Assembly: GCA_030760725.1 (NCBI GenBank)
Contig: JASWHV010000010.1
Span: forward strand, 32,927,760 to 32,991,759
Source of the DNA: Neostapfia colusana
Taxonomy: Eukaryota; Streptophyta; Magnoliopsida; Poales; Poaceae
Length of the DNA stretch: 64,000 bases
Direction of reading: 5' to 3'
Part shown: positions 35,005 to 46,438 of the stretch, in pieces
Layout: each line of letters starts with the position of its first letter
Numbering within the stretch: the stretch's first letter is position 1
The notes under the pieces: generated by a model
Told to the model about the DNA's origin: nothing
Seen by the model: the letters and a program-made list of their open reading frames with translations, nothing else
Database searches by the model: none
Program-made: the position numbers and the translations under genes

Positions 35005-36198
35005 CTATGGCGAGGAGCTCGGCCTAATAAAACCCTTCTCCAGAAGGTCCGTGAGCTGAGTCTTCAGTTCAGCCAATTCCTTGGGCGCCATCTTGTAAGG
35101 CCTTCGGGATTGGCATGGTTCCCGGTGCAAGTTCAATCTTGAACTCCACCTCTCTATGAGGCGGCATCCCCGGCAAATCATCCGGGAATACGTCAGGGAA
35201 CTCTCGGACCACTGGAATATCTTCGAATCTGATGGTTGTGGCTTGACAGACACTTGGAAGTTTTATTTCTGGACTGTCCAGAAATAATGAGTGAGACTCG
35301 TGCACTTCTGAGTTCAAGTGCACGACTCGGAGGACGGTGTCTAAAACAGCGCCGTGGCGGGTTAACCACGACATCCCTAAGATGTCATCGACCTTTTGTC
35401 CCTCTAAGATTATGAGAGACGTAGGGTAAACTTTACCCTCTAAGCACAATGGCGCTTTTGGGACCATCATGCTTGCTGAAATTTTCCCACCCGGTGAACA
35501 GATCACATAATGACTATCGGTGGGTAGTATTTGCAAGCTATATTTATCAATGAAAGCTAGGCTAATGAAACTATGCGTGGCGCCTGAATCAAATAGTACT
35601 ATAACGGGATGCTGGTGGAGTTGGAACATACCCGCAAGGATTGGCTCACCCTCCGCCACGTCCTCAATGGCAAGCTGGTGGACGGTGCCGGGCCTAGGGT
35701 TTGCCCGCCGCGCATTAGTAGGGTTCCGGGGTTGATTCCTCCCAGGAAAATGTGGTGCCACTCCGCCACCTTGCCTCTCCGGGCAACTGCTTGCGAAGTG
35801 TCCTGGCCGACCACACATGTAACATGTGGCCGCTGCTGGTGTAGTGCACGGGGGACGAAAGTACGGCATGCGCTGCTGAGGTGCATACGCACGCGGCATC
35901 GCCCGCTGCTGCTGTTGTTGTTGTGGAGGTGGTACTGGCAGTGCCGGCCGGAATGCCGGTGAAGAGTACGGCCGACTGCGGAACGGCATCGACCGCTGTG
36001 GTGACTGCCAGTGTGGACCTGATGGTGGGCGATTCACCATCCGAAACTTCTGAGAAGTACCGCTTCCTTCTCCACTGCTTTGCGGCACGCTTCGCTTTCG
36101 CTCCGCCGCCACTAACTCCTTGCCGGAGTCCTCCTGAACAATCTCAGCATCAATGATATCGTTGAGGCTGCCGCGATTGAACATCGCCAACTTGTCCT
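35005..36198 (-). pseudogene. K4 gag C-terminus and protease
   Basis: The open frame 36190-35069 (373 residues) contains the zinc knuckle CYMCGRPGHFASSC (CX2CX4HX4C) near residue 125, then the aspartic protease with LFDSGATHSFIS as catalytic motif and ILGMSWL as the flap/second motif. Near 35096 a two-base loss shifts the frame. The linker to RT (RRPYKMAPKELAELKTQLTD) continues in another frame to a TAG at 35005 that replaces Trp. Protease would cleave the Gag-Pol polyprotein. Confidence 0.87.
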
Positions 36199-36894
36199 TC
36201 AGGAGGGGTTAAGCCCCTGGTAAAAATGGTCTCGCCGCTTCTCGTCGGTATCGGCATGGTACGACGCATATAGCGCGAGATCGTTAAACGCCCTGGAGTA
36301 TTCCAGTGCGTTCCGGCTCCCTTGTTGCAGGTGTAAAAACTCCTGCGTCTTTCTCTTCATTAAACCTGGCGGTATATGATAGGCCCTGAAGGCCGTCCGG
36401 AACTCCGCCCAGGTCATCACTCGGTCGGTGGGCTGTGAAGCACAGAAGGTAGCCCACCACGCGCTCACGGATCCTTGGAGCTGCTGGACCGTGAACTGAG
36501 TCTTGCGCTGCTCGCTTATCTGGAGCAGCCCGAACTTCATCTCTATGTCGCGGAGCCAGTTGTCCGCGTAAAGTGGTTCATCCGCCCTTGAGAATACCGG
36601 GGGATGAGTAGCCAGGAAGTCGGAGTAGGATCTCTGTTGGCGCTCCTCACGATCTTGACGTCTCTCTGGGTGAGACGTATTGGCGATGAGAGTCTGCAGC
36701 AACTCTGTGTGCTGCTGATGCGAGCCCGCCATTGCCGCGACAATGTCGGCCAATGTAACCGTTGGCAGTGGCGGTGGTGGTGTTTTCTGTTCCTGTTGCT
36801 GCTGCTGTCCCGAGGAGTCCTCGAGAGGCTGTTGGGAAGTCTCTCCCCCTTGGCTAGTACCCCCAACATCAGGGTTGGCACGAGTACGCGTCAT
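36199..36894 (-). pseudogene. K4 gag, N-terminal part
   Basis: The likely natural start is MTRTRANPDVGG at 36894, although the frame is open from 36924. Features are a Q/P-rich stretch (QQQQQEQKTPPPPLP) and a Retrotrans_gag-type capsid domain (YADNWLRDIEMKF, SVSAWWATF, WAEFRTAFRAYHIPPGLMKRKTQEFLHLQQG). A single-base loss near 36200 makes a premature stop after FYQGLNPS; the continuation lies in the next frame. The ATG sits one base after a strong splice acceptor (see the intron entry). Confidence 0.87.
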
Positions 36895-36895
36895 T

Positions 36896-37381
36896 CTGAA
36901 ATTCAAAACAGCAGCGATTAGCACATGTCTTACTTAAAATTTCCATAAGCAACAGTAGGTATTGAAGTGACACATGATTAATTTGCACAACATTCACATA
37001 TGTTGATAAAGTATAAACTTTATACAAGATACATTATTCTCAGGTCTCCGAGAAGTTGTGCTCATGTCATCACTACCTATACATATGCTACTGTCTACAC
37101 GACATGTCACCGATTACAAAAGTTCGGTTACGCTCCCCTAGCTGCCCTACTTGGCAACCGTAACCCCCTACTCGGAGTAGAACTCGACCTCCTGTGTGTC
37201 TTCCTCCTCCGGTACCTCTGCTGGTGGCTCTGGATCTACCACCTCTTCTCCCATTCCGGGTTCTCCCATTGCTGGAAGACCCAAGACCACCGGTATACCC
37301 AATACCGGAGGTACGAGGTCCTGCAAAGCATGCACCTCGTCCATAGCCTGGTTGTAATCTTCTTCCCAGCCTTGCCCTTAC
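36896..37381 (-). other. Candidate intron joining K4 ORF0 to gag in frame (486 bp)
   Basis: On the minus strand the donor ATTGA/GTAAGG overlaps the ORF0 stop codon, and the acceptor TTTTGAATTTCAG/A lies just before the gag ATG. A branch-point-like TGCTAAT is about 25 bases upstream of the acceptor. Removing 37381-36896 leaves GA+A (Glu) then ATG in the gag frame, so the stop is removed and the frames join. This is predicted from sequence only. The region shows no conserved coding frame of its own. Confidence 0.55.
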
Positions 37382-38112
37382 TCAATAGCATTGTCCCTCT
37401 CTTGAGTAAGTTCCTCGTTCTGCTGGGTCAGATTTTGTACCTGTTCTTGTAACGCCGCGATGTCGACACGGCTTTTCCTCTTTGCCTTCTTCAGACGATG
37501 CAACTGATTATGTTGTTCATTCAGTCGCTTGATCGTCGGAAGGAGCACATTGCGGAGTGCGCTGTGAGCACTCTCGAAATGATCTCCACGGCTTGTGCTC
37601 TCCTTGAGCTTTGTGGCGAGATGCTCCGTATGAACAGCTTGGCTGTCCATCACGGCATTTCCCGCCCTCATCTGGAGGCTAAGGCTCGCCTCCGCGGGGT
37701 TGTACCCTGGGCAACTCGGGTTCGTTGCCTCCCGGTACCTCTCTTCCCACACATGCTGAGCTCGTCCCTCCACCGGAATGAGCGCGTATGGAGTACCCTC
37801 CATAGCTTGCACGTGTAGTTGGCAGAAACGTGACATAGTGTCACGGGCCGCCACTTGCCACACCCCTTCCGGTTGTCTTCCTCTCACCGTGATGGTGAAG
37901 GGCACCCAACCTGGTGGCGTAGGTCCTGCGGGGACTTCGACATGGATCATCCACATCTTGTTCCCCTCTTCGCCATCCTCCTTGGCGATGTACTGCAGCA
38001 TCTGATTGTACCCGAAATATTGGAGCATTCGCCACAATGCTTCCGGGTAGCCGCTACGGTCAGAACAGTGGGAAACCACCCACCCGTTCTCCAACTGTTT
38101 ATCTGCTGTCAT
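37378..38112 (-). CDS. K4 ORF0: extra protein upstream of gag, 244 residues, intact
   Basis: The ATG at 38112 follows a splice-acceptor-like TTTTTACAG. The N-terminal half is a compact domain (WRMLQYFGYNQMLQYIAKEDG, WMIHVEVPAGPTPPGWVPFTITVRG, VWQVAARDTMSRFCQLHVQ, GTPYALIPVEGRAQHVWEERY). The C-terminal third is charged and heptad-like (NVLLPTIKRLNEQHNQLHRL..., VDIAALQEQVQNLTQQNEEL), a likely coiled coil following a basic KKAKRKSR patch. No stop interrupts it, in contrast to gag and pol next door. Similar proteins are, as I recall, often annotated beside grass gypsy elements, and ORF0-type frames upstream of gag have been described in rice. The function is unknown; nucleic-acid or Gag binding would be a guess. 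Confidence 0.75.
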   Translation of the reverse strand: MTADKQLENGWVVSHCSDRSGYPEALWRMLQYFGYNQMLQYIAKEDGEEGNKMWMIHVEVPAGPTPPGWVPFTITVRGRQPEGVWQVAARDTMSRFCQLHVQAMEGTPYALIPVEGRAQHVWEERYREATNPSCPGYNPAEASLSLQMRAGNAVMDSQAVHTEHLATKLKESTSRGDHFESAHSALRNVLLPTIKRLNEQHNQLHRLKKAKRKSRVDIAALQEQVQNLTQQNEELTQERDNAIE

Positions 38113-39586
38113 CTGTAAAAATATATTTGAGAAATGTCAAATATTTATTTAAACAGTAAACCATTGAGTTATAACATAATACATGTCATTGAACCCATAA
38201 AACTTGGAAACATAGTTCAAATTTTAAACAAATTTGACTGCTGATCTGCTGTTCCCATGACAGCCCTGACCAATTTCCATTTCAACCTAATTTAGGCCAT
38301 GTTGAAGGCAAAACCAATTCTGGAGCTCAACATCAAAGTTAAAGCTAACTTCAATATCTTTCCAGAAAGTATTTGCTTGGCCTAAGATCTGTCCTGGTTC
38401 AAATGTTATGAGATGTCAAAGTTAACAGAATTTCTGGAAACAGTTGGGCAGCACCTCCCTGCTTTAGGTACTGCTTTGATCCAAGAATTCCAGTTAATTC
38501 TGTCCCTAATCTGACAAAACTTTCTGTTACAAAGTTGTAACCCATCTCATAAGATTTCCAGAACTACCTTATTTTCTATTTCTGGATTTTAATGCAGGAA
38601 GTTATGCTTAATTTACAGAGAGTCTGCAGAGAGTCTTTCCTCTGTCCGGTTTTCTGGACAGTTCCAACTCTACTTCATTTTTCGAGTGGTTAAGGGGTGA
38701 AACATCCCTGGACCTCAACAGAAGAGTTGTAAAGCTCTCCCAAATATTTCCAGAAATGTATCATACGAATCCAACCTCGAAAGAACTCAACCTCTAACCT
38801 CTGATTAACTTCAGCCTTAATTCAGCTGAGAACAGAGTGCTCTGTCCTTAACAACCTATAAGTTGAAAACTTGTTAACTTTGAATATCCTGTTCAAGGGA
38901 AGGAGTTACATCAAGTTTTACTACTTTGGATCAAAACCTTCAAGGTTTAAATAAAGTTGTTCATTTAGTTGGGTGTGACGTCGATGCGTCACCAGATTAT
39001 GTCGGTACTACGTCCTCACAAAGAAAAACCTATACCGGACTTAGCCGGCTTCGTTATTTCAGTGGCACTAAACGTCACTCGCACACGGATGCTACACGTC
39101 TACCGTTTCGTGGTCAGGCTACCTTCAGAAACTCAAACAATCATCCGACTCGGCTGCACACCGAGCCCGGAATCCATACAGTTCGTACACCCGGCCGTCA
39201 TCACTCGCCCGGATGTTCTCAAGCCAAACACGCCTTGAGTTACGTGTTCACGTTTCAGACCACGTGACGGGGTCTCCCAAGTTGCACCACGCATGCCATA
39301 GATAGACGTTGCTCGAATACCCCAAACGACATGAAGAGTCGTAGAGGATATCAATGCGGGTTGGGTTACCTGCCACCCGTGGGGCTCCACCCTTCAGCTT
39401 GTGCGCACTGGTGGACAGCGCTTACGTGTACCCCCAAGACATAAACGTTCCGAGATACACGATTTTCCGACATAACAGATAGGTTAATATGCCACTTTCT
39501 ATATGCTAATAACATCCTTATACGGGCTACTAACTCGTTCCTCACTGGATTTTGAAAAAGATGACCTTTGTAGTGCGTTAAACCTC
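38113..39586 (-). other. K4 leader between primer site and ORF0, with a candidate 5'-UTR intron
   Basis: There is no coding frame. The part next to ORF0 (38113-38930) is very AT-rich, like a plant intron, and ends in TATATTTTTACAG/ATG. A good donor, GGCAG/GTAACC, lies at 39369. An intron 39369-38113 (1257 bp) is possible; the 39370-39586 part would then be the 5' exon. Confidence 0.5.
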
Positions 39587-39604
39587 AAGCGAGCTCTGAT
39601 ACCA
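39587..39604 (-). other. K4 primer-binding site (initiator Met tRNA)
   Basis: Minus strand TGGTATCAGAGCTCGCTT lies three bases (GCG) after the 5' LTR end. Confidence 0.93.
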
Positions 39605-39607
39605 CGC

Positions 39608-42600
39608 TGACACGACCCCGTTGGTCCTGTCGAGCCAGGATCACGCTGAGGGGTGCTGCGTTGCGCAGCACCGGATAACACACGTCAAAGGTACAAAGCG
39701 GAAGCGAAATTTTATTACATAAACAAGTTTATGAACATGTTTACATCAAAATTAGTCCAGTCTACACTCACGGGCGTAGACTACGCATCAAGTCGACGTT
39801 CAGCCCTTGAACGTGTCCTTGCTAGCACACACGCACACTAACTCTGCGGCGTGCATGACTCCCACTCCACGGGATTCCCCTCCTGGGGTTCCATTTCCTC
39901 TTCGGGAGTCCCTTCCTCATAGAACCCTGCAAAAGCTTCAAACACAAGCAGTGAGCACGAAGGCTCAGCAAGTCTGACCCATCTCACCTAAACATGGAAC
40001 TTCTACATGAGGGGATAATGGGTACATGAGGTAAAATCATTTGCAAAGGACTCGCCTAATTAGTGGAACCTTACTTTCAAGTTTTAACAGCAGGTTGTGG
40101 AGAACCTTACGCTAAGGCACATGAGAGAGCCGCAATCAAACAAGAAACGCATTTCTCTCATATACTTTGCCTATAGTTTGAAAAGAACTTTAGTTAGCTC
40201 TAAACTACAGCATATCATTAGCAATCAATGTCCATTATTCAATCAGCAACATTTTAACATGTGTCTAGCCTATTCTTTCTATGTCACGGTACAGTGAACA
40301 AGTGGTACTCACTGACCGCGAGGGACGGCGATTATAATCAATTTACACCTGCAGGGTTACCCGAACAACCCGTCACGTACGCCCGTACCCGATGGTTCCT
40401 ACAGCAACCATCACTGACACCGTACGCGACTACCTTTCACCCGTTAGCCAAATGTTGAACCGGTCCAATCGTCCCGAGCAAGAGGTCTCTGCATGCGCAT
40501 CTCAGTGCCGCCAGCCGATTTACACCTCAAGCTCTCAACCTACCCTCTGAACGACCAGCTATGCCTCAACACCCAGCTACCCGAGTTACATCAGTTTCCC
40601 GGTTATCATATAGCCGGTAGGTCTTCGGTACTGTTCTAGCTTGTTCAACAGGCCCGCACACGGCTCGGTCCTCAATCGACACAAGCGGAGCTACAGCACA
40701 CAGGCCCCAAAGTCCTGCTGCCCTTACCCTCTGCTTGGTCTCATTTTCTTGCCATGTGTTTCATGTGCTATCACTACCCGAGTCGAGTGCCTCTAGCCTA
40801 TGCAAGCGAGTAGTTCCAACTGCTCGACTTGTACCGAAATCTTCCCCAACTTAGCATTACAGTAGCTAACGGAGATTGCAATCCTAAACCCAACCCATGG
40901 TATTCTTGGCTATGCAATTGGGTTTCCAAACAAGACTCTAATGCAAGGAATAAAGCAATCAAGTATGTGCTCAAAACAATAAAAATTTGTAAAAAGGTTA
41001 ATGCAAACCGGAGCTTGCCTTGCTGCTCTTGGTCGTAGGATAGCTGCTCCTCCGAAGTAATGAAGTCTAGGACTTCGGGTTCCTCCTCAACCTTAGCGAC
41101 TACATGATATAAGACATACATGTATTAATTTGAATGCATTTATATTAAGTTTGAACTTGTGAAGCTTATAAGTCCCACTAGACAGACTCAATGACTGTGA
41201 AACTTTTACTGTGGCTTGGTTACAACCTAAACAGAGACTTGATAATGTTTTAGTTGCAGCAAAGCTCAATTGAGCCCTCCACAATTAATTATGTCCTTGA
41301 CCTTAATTAGAACTCTTAGGGTGCTCTAAGGATTTTCATAAAACAAACTATGACTTTCTGAAAACTAGATTTTTAGAGGGTTCTAATGGAGTTGGTCTCA
41401 CTTAATTTGGAAGTTCCTAACTAAAGATATGAGCTAAATAATTTCAGAGAAAATTCTGAAAATGTTTCTGAACATTTTCTATTTTCTCTGGAACATTTTC
41501 ACTAATCACACCATTAGGTGGATCAAATGAGCTCCAATGGGTCTGAAATTTTTATGGTAGTTCAGGGATATTTTGGTAAACATCCCAGCAAAATTTCAGG
41601 ATTTTCCTCGACAGGATTCTCCAGATAAATTCAAAACAGTTTAAACTTTGAGGATTTAATTCTGGAGAATCAAGGCATTTCTTGAAGTGAAACTTGATTT
41701 GCTGCAAAGTACTCAGAGAGCTGAATCCAGCAAAATTTGTTTCACTCAATTTGGAGCTTTCTAGCCAAAGTTATGAGGATTTGAAGTTTGAAGGAAAACT
41801 GAAAATTGGGGAAAAGTTTAAACTCGCGCGTGGGCCCAGGGGACACGCGTCGCACGCCGAGGCGACAGCACACCGCGGTCCACAAGGATTTTGCGCGCCA
41901 GAACACCCGATCCCGGCTGCAGCCGGATCCGTATTCAAAATATCTCCCGCTGACAGCTGGGGTCCACCCCTTCGTCAACCTCCCGACGCCCGCGCTCTGC
42001 CGCCGAGGAACCTCGCCGGAGAGCTCGCCGCCAGCTTCTGTACAGCTCCAAACTTCACAATTCTGGCCGCCCCTGCCTACTTTTTCTCGGGGAACAGGAT
42101 TATAGGGTCAGCTGCTCATGACAATGGCCGGAGCATGGTCGGCGACGAGCCACCACCTTGGAACGACTTCGGCCATGTCGGCTGACTCCCCTAGCACCTC
42201 AACTACTCGAGGAACCGGTCGGGAAGCATCAGTGGACCTTGGAGAAGGTCGACATGAGCTCGAGGCAGCTCGGGGAAGGCCCGAAATAGGTCCTCACCGT
42301 GCGCCCGATACCGCCCGTTGATTCCGCCATTGGTAAACCTCGAATTACGCCAGGCACAGAGGTTCTCCGGCCAAGGGTCGTGAAGGCAACTTGTGTGTCA
42401 CCGTGTCCATCTTGTGTGAGAGCGGATTGAGGCCCTCTAATCTTTTCTAGAGCACGAATTTGACAGAACCGCACCCGAAGGTCGTTCTGCACACAGAAAG
42501 GGGAAAAATGGAAATTCGCCGCCGGTGAGCAACCACTCCAGCTGTGGCTCGGGGGTGAGCAGCACCGGTCACCGGCGCGTCCAAGGGTTCCTTGGCTCGG

Positions 42601-43647
42601 GTGTGACAACGAACTGGTTGGGCTGTCCACAGGAGCCCGAGGTGCGGTGGTTCCAAGTCATGAATTTGATCTTTCGGCACAGCCGATATCAATCGGTTTC
42701 AACTGAATTCTAGCAGCGGGGAGGACGGAGGAGGTCTCTAGTACCTTGCTGGGGCTCTGGAGTGGACGGAGGGAGCTGTGATCGGCGTTCTCCGATCGAT
42801 TCCGAGCTGCGGAAAACTTCTGCCGGCGCTGAGTTCTTGCGGGGAAGAAACGGCGATGCCTCGTCCGAAGAGGGGGGCAGGCGCCTTAAGAAGGCTCTGC
42901 ACCGACTCACGCCCACGCGTGGGCAAGCAGCTGCTGGCGCGGCGGCTGCCCTCGGTGGCGATCGCAGCGGCGGCTCGGCGACCCGAGTGAGAAAAGTCTC
43001 AGTCGGTTTGATCTGAGCAGTGGCTGACATGTGGGTCCCACTTCCAGTTTTAACCTCTGAAATTTACTCCTAATCACTGTTGTAAACAGTGAACCCCATA
43101 GTACCCCTGGTAATTCAAATTATTCACCCATGAACCATTTGAATTGATCAAAGTTCAAATTGGGTTTGGTTTGAGTGAATTTCAGCACAAGTGCAGTTTT
43201 GAATTCAAATGAAGTTTGAATTTGTCCCACTTAGCTCATGTCAAGATAACTCCAAATGGAGTGAAAATTGGTGTGTGGGCTCACAAAAATATGCTGAGTA
43301 AGAATATGCCTCCCACTTTTAAATTCATGGGATAAAAACACTTTGAATTTGAATATGGTTTCATACTGCCCTCTTCCTAACTATACCCAAAATGACCTCA
43401 AAAAGGTTTTGAAATTGGGTGAAACTTGGCATGGACATCCTTAGCAATGAATAGGAGTTTTCATATGTCCAGCCCCCTTATATCACATGTGTGAAATACC
43501 ACTTTGGCAATGTGTGAGTTTGTTCTCTAATGAGCATGTTGATAATTGTTACTTGCTCTTCAATTGTGTTCATCATTCTTCCTCAAATGAGGTGTGTGGT
43601 GTGGTGATGAACACTGCAAATGTGTGTCAAAAACTCAGGCCCTTACA
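39608..43647 (-). repeat. K4 5' LTR (4040 bp)
   Basis: It is the full-length partner of 28632-32268 and contains the 407-bp segment (40431-40837) absent there. The GC-rich block is 41820-42990. A TATA-like GATATAAGGGGG on the minus strand near 43480 is a promoter candidate only. Confidence 0.93.
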
Positions 43648-43652
43648 GGTTC
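43648..43652. other. K4 target-site duplication, right copy
   Basis: GGTTC, matching 28627-28631; gag reading of T7 resumes here. Confidence 0.93.
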
Positions 43653-43701
43653 GCCGTGAACGCGGGGGAGGAGAGTTTGCCGCTGAAGGAAGCTTGGTCA
43701 T
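43648..43701 (-). pseudogene. T7 gag N-terminus, separated by K4
   Basis: ATG at 43701 opens MTKLPSAANSPPPRSRRT; the sequence continues at 28626 after K4 is set aside. Together they make a normal Tat gag start. Confidence 0.8.
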
Positions 43702-43738
43702 CTTCGTCGGCGGAAACTCGTCGCGCAAGGGAAAATCC

Positions 43739-43755
43739 CCCTACCTGGCGCGCCA
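43739..43755 (-). other. T7 primer-binding site
   Basis: Minus strand TGGCGCGCCAGGTAGGG lies two bases after the 5' LTR end. Confidence 0.75.
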
Positions 43756-43757
43756 AA

Positions 43758-44869
43758 TGTCGAAGTGTTTGGTCGACACTTCCCCCGGGCCTGCACTGGA
43801 CAACCCATGGAGGTTCTTTTTTTGGTGGGGCTAGTCACTTGTGGAGAGCTTGAGCGTATGGACGAGTTAGTAAGAGCTTGACACGGCGAGTTTTACGTGG
43901 TTCAGGCCGCTGGAGCGTAAAACCCTACGTCCACGGTGAGCTATGGAGCTCGCTGTATTGCTTGTTGCTCAGAACCGGAGTCCTGAGCATGAGGATGAGT
44001 TACAGCTTGGGAGTGAATGGCTAGCGTATGAGTTGCGGGAGTGCGAACCAACCGAGTTCGAACCCTTGCTACCGTTACCTACCCGAGCCTTTTATAGTCC
44101 AATGCTCGAGTGGCTTACAAGGGGGGCCCGAGACCCGACAGTTGGTCCCGGAGAGATTGCCTACAGACTACTGTATCCGCAGTTATGTCGGTAGTTGTCT
44201 CTGGCGAAGGCTTCTGAGTCTTCGTCTTGCTGCCCTGCCCATGCCGCATGGTAGTCGTAGTGGGTGATGACGGCGGGAGAGGCATGGGATGTCTTGTCGC
44301 TGCGTTTATTGGCTGGCAGGCTCTGACACCGCGCGCCAGTCTGTGATGTGACTGGGTGCAACGGCACCTGACAGAGGCGTGCTCCGCGTCTCCGCGTCTT
44401 GGGAAGGCGCGGGCCTTGAATACCTTGTACGGGCAAGGTATGGGGCGTCTTTACGCCCGCTTCCTACAGCTCGGGGGCAGGCAGCGCTGTTCTGCTGGAC
44501 ACGTGGCGGGCCCGGAGCCCTCCTCAGTGGAGAGGGAGGTCCGGCCCCGCAGGACACGTGGAGCCTTCGGACCTCTCCCTGCAGAGGGGGAGATCCGACT
44601 TCTGCTGGCCACGTGGCGGGCCCGGAGCTCTCCTCTGAGGAGAGGGAGGTCCAGCCCCGCAGGACATGTGGCACCTTCGGAGCTCTCCCCACGGAGGGGG
44701 AGGCCTGGCTGCTGTAGGCCACGTGGCGAGCCCGGAGCTCTCTTCTGAGGAGAGGGAGGTCCGGCCTACTGGACACGTGGCGCCTTCGGAGCTTTCCCTG
44801 CGGAGAAGGGCGAGATCCTTAGTCATTTTCCCCTGTGCGCGGGGGTACCCCATATCGCGGGTACCGACA
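43758..44869 (-). repeat. T7 5' LTR (1112 bp)
   Basis: TGTCG...CGACA ends. It is the sister of the truncated 24700-25123 LTR. The right edge is followed by target copy GCGCG and coding sequence of T8, not by a tail junction. Confidence 0.9.
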
Positions 44870-45341
44870 GCGCGGCTCGAAGACCCAGATGGGGGCATAC
44901 TACTTCCAGCATCGCTGCAAGGACCCAAAGGTCTCTGGGTACCTTCTGCCCTTCAGCGCATCAAGGTGGGAAAACTGGAGGGAGAGCTGGGTGGTAGTGC
45001 AGACTGACGAGCACGATCGCCTACAACTCCCAACCGCCAGCCCAACCACCGATCGTCGCTTCTGGGAGGAGATCCTTGAGCTGCAGCAGGAGTACGCCCC
45101 GGTCATGGAGCGGATCCGGTTCTTGGCAAACGAGGGGCTGACGTCCCTGATGGTGCTGATGGACTTCATGTCACGTCGTATTGCGCCCTTGCAGCAGCGC
45201 AGTCGCCCAGCGTGGTACTATACTGGCGAGCAGGACTGTACCAGGCTGGAGAGGGGCCCCGGCTCTGACCCTTCCGACGAGGAGCTGTACGCGATGGTGG
45301 GCAAGGTGAGCGACGACTACATTCCCAGTTGCGACCCCGCC
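44870..45341 (+). pseudogene. T8: internal slice of a Tat antisense gene (gypsy-type transposon domain)
   Basis: An open frame of about 155 residues (SKTQMGAYYFQHRCKDPKVS, ESWVVVQTDEHDRLQL, FWEEILELQQEYAPVMERIRFLANEGLT, RPAWYYTGEQDCTRLERG) is closely related to the T10 antisense gene at 61035-60560. This matches what I know as the 'putative gypsy type transposon' family (Pfam PF04195); no search was run. Both ends are cut by insertions, T7 on the left (GCGCG) and T9 on the right (CCGCC). The frame is uninterrupted within the slice, so the copy was intact or nearly so when it was split. Confidence 0.82.
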
Positions 45342-46438
45342 TGTCGAAGTGTTCGGTAGACACTTCCCCCGGGCCTGCACTGGGCAGCCCGTGGAGGTTC
45401 TTTTTTCGGTAGGGCTAGTCCCTTGCGGAGAGCTTGCGCGGATGGACGAATTAGTAAGAGCTTGACACTGTGAGTTTTACGTGGTTCAGGCCGCCGGAGC
45501 GTAAAACCCTACGTCCACGGCGAGCTATGGAGCTCGCTGTATTGCTTGCTGCTCAGGGCCGGAGTCCTGAGCTTGGGGGTGAGTTACAGCTTGGGTGTGA
45601 ATGGCTAGCGTATGAGTTGCAGAAGTGCGAACCCTTGCTATCATGCCTACCCGAGCCTTTTATAGTCCAAGACTCGGGTCGCTTACAAGGGGGGCCCGGG
45701 ACCCGACAGGTGGTCCCGGGGAGATTGACTGTTATCTACTGTATCTGCAGTTATGCTGGTAGTTGTCTCTGGCGAAGGCTTCCGAGTCTCCGTCTTGCCG
45801 CCTTGCCCATGCCGCATGCTAGTCGTAGTGGTTGATGACGGCACAGACGGCATGGGATGTCTTGTCGCGGTGTTTATTGGCTGACAGGTTCTGACACCGT
45901 GCGCCAGTCTGTGATGCGACTGGGTGCAACGGCACCTGACAGAGGCGTGCTCCGCGTCTCCGCGTCTTGGGAAGACGCGGGCCTTGAATACCTTGTACGG
46001 GCAAGGTATGGGGCGTCTTTACGCCCGCTGCCTATCGCTCGGGGGCAGGCAGCGCCGTTCTGCTGGCCACGTGGCGGGCCCGGAGCCCTTCTCAGAGGAG
46101 AGGAGGGTCCGGCCTGCGGGGCACGTGGAGCCTCCGGACCTTTCCCCGCGGAGGAGGAGGTTCGGCTTCTGTCGGCCACGTGGCGGGCCCGGAGCTCCTC
46201 TCTGAGGAGAGGGAGGTCCGGCCCCGCCGGATAAGTGGCACCTTCGGACCCCTCGCCCGCGGAGGGGGAGGTCCGGCTTTTGTATGCCACGTGGCGGGCC
46301 CGGAGCTCTCCTCCAAGGAGAGGGAGGTCCGGCCCCGCCGGACGCGTGGTGCCTTCGGAGCTCTCCCTGCGGAGAAGGGCGAGTTCCTCAGGCATTTTCC
46401 CCTGTGCGCGGGGGTACCCCATATCTCAGGTACCGACA
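45342..46438 (-). repeat. T9 3' LTR (1097 bp)
   Basis: TGTCG...CGACA ends, followed on the right by GTGGCCCCCGGGCCC, the tail junction of a minus-strand element. The left side is T8 coding sequence. Confidence 0.9.

Larger units (their letters stand above)
28632..43647 (-). mobile_element. K4: complete Tekay-like chromovirus (15,016 bp)
   Basis: It is flanked by GGTTC duplications. On the minus strand: 5' LTR (43647-39608), primer site, leader, ORF0 (38112-37378), gag-protease-RT-RNase H-integrase (36924-32338), polypurine tract and 3' LTR (32268-28632). The integrase ends in a chromodomain-like segment, and the long LTRs and initiator-Met primer fit the Tekay/Del clade. Coding regions carry at least five nonsense changes and two frameshifts. 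About 10 differences were counted by eye in the first ~275 bp of the two LTRs. Confidence 0.93.
24700..44869 (-). mobile_element. T7: minus-strand Tat element split by K4
   Basis: It has a truncated 3' LTR (24700-25123), tail with tandem repeats, post-integrase region, integrase remnants, gag (28626-27364, continued at 43701-43648), primer site and 5' LTR (43758-44869). The two LTRs share the diagnostic CATATCG.GGGTACCGACA end and many internal details, so they are sisters. Target copy GCGCG at 44870-44874 lies in the T8 antisense gene; the left copy is lost. Protease, RT, RNase H and the integrase core are deleted. Confidence 0.85.

Noticed and set aside
37378..38112. ORF0 of K4 as a captured host gene
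   Set aside because: It lies inside a precisely bounded element, in sense with gag and pol. I recall similar frames beside other grass gypsy elements, so an element gene is simpler.
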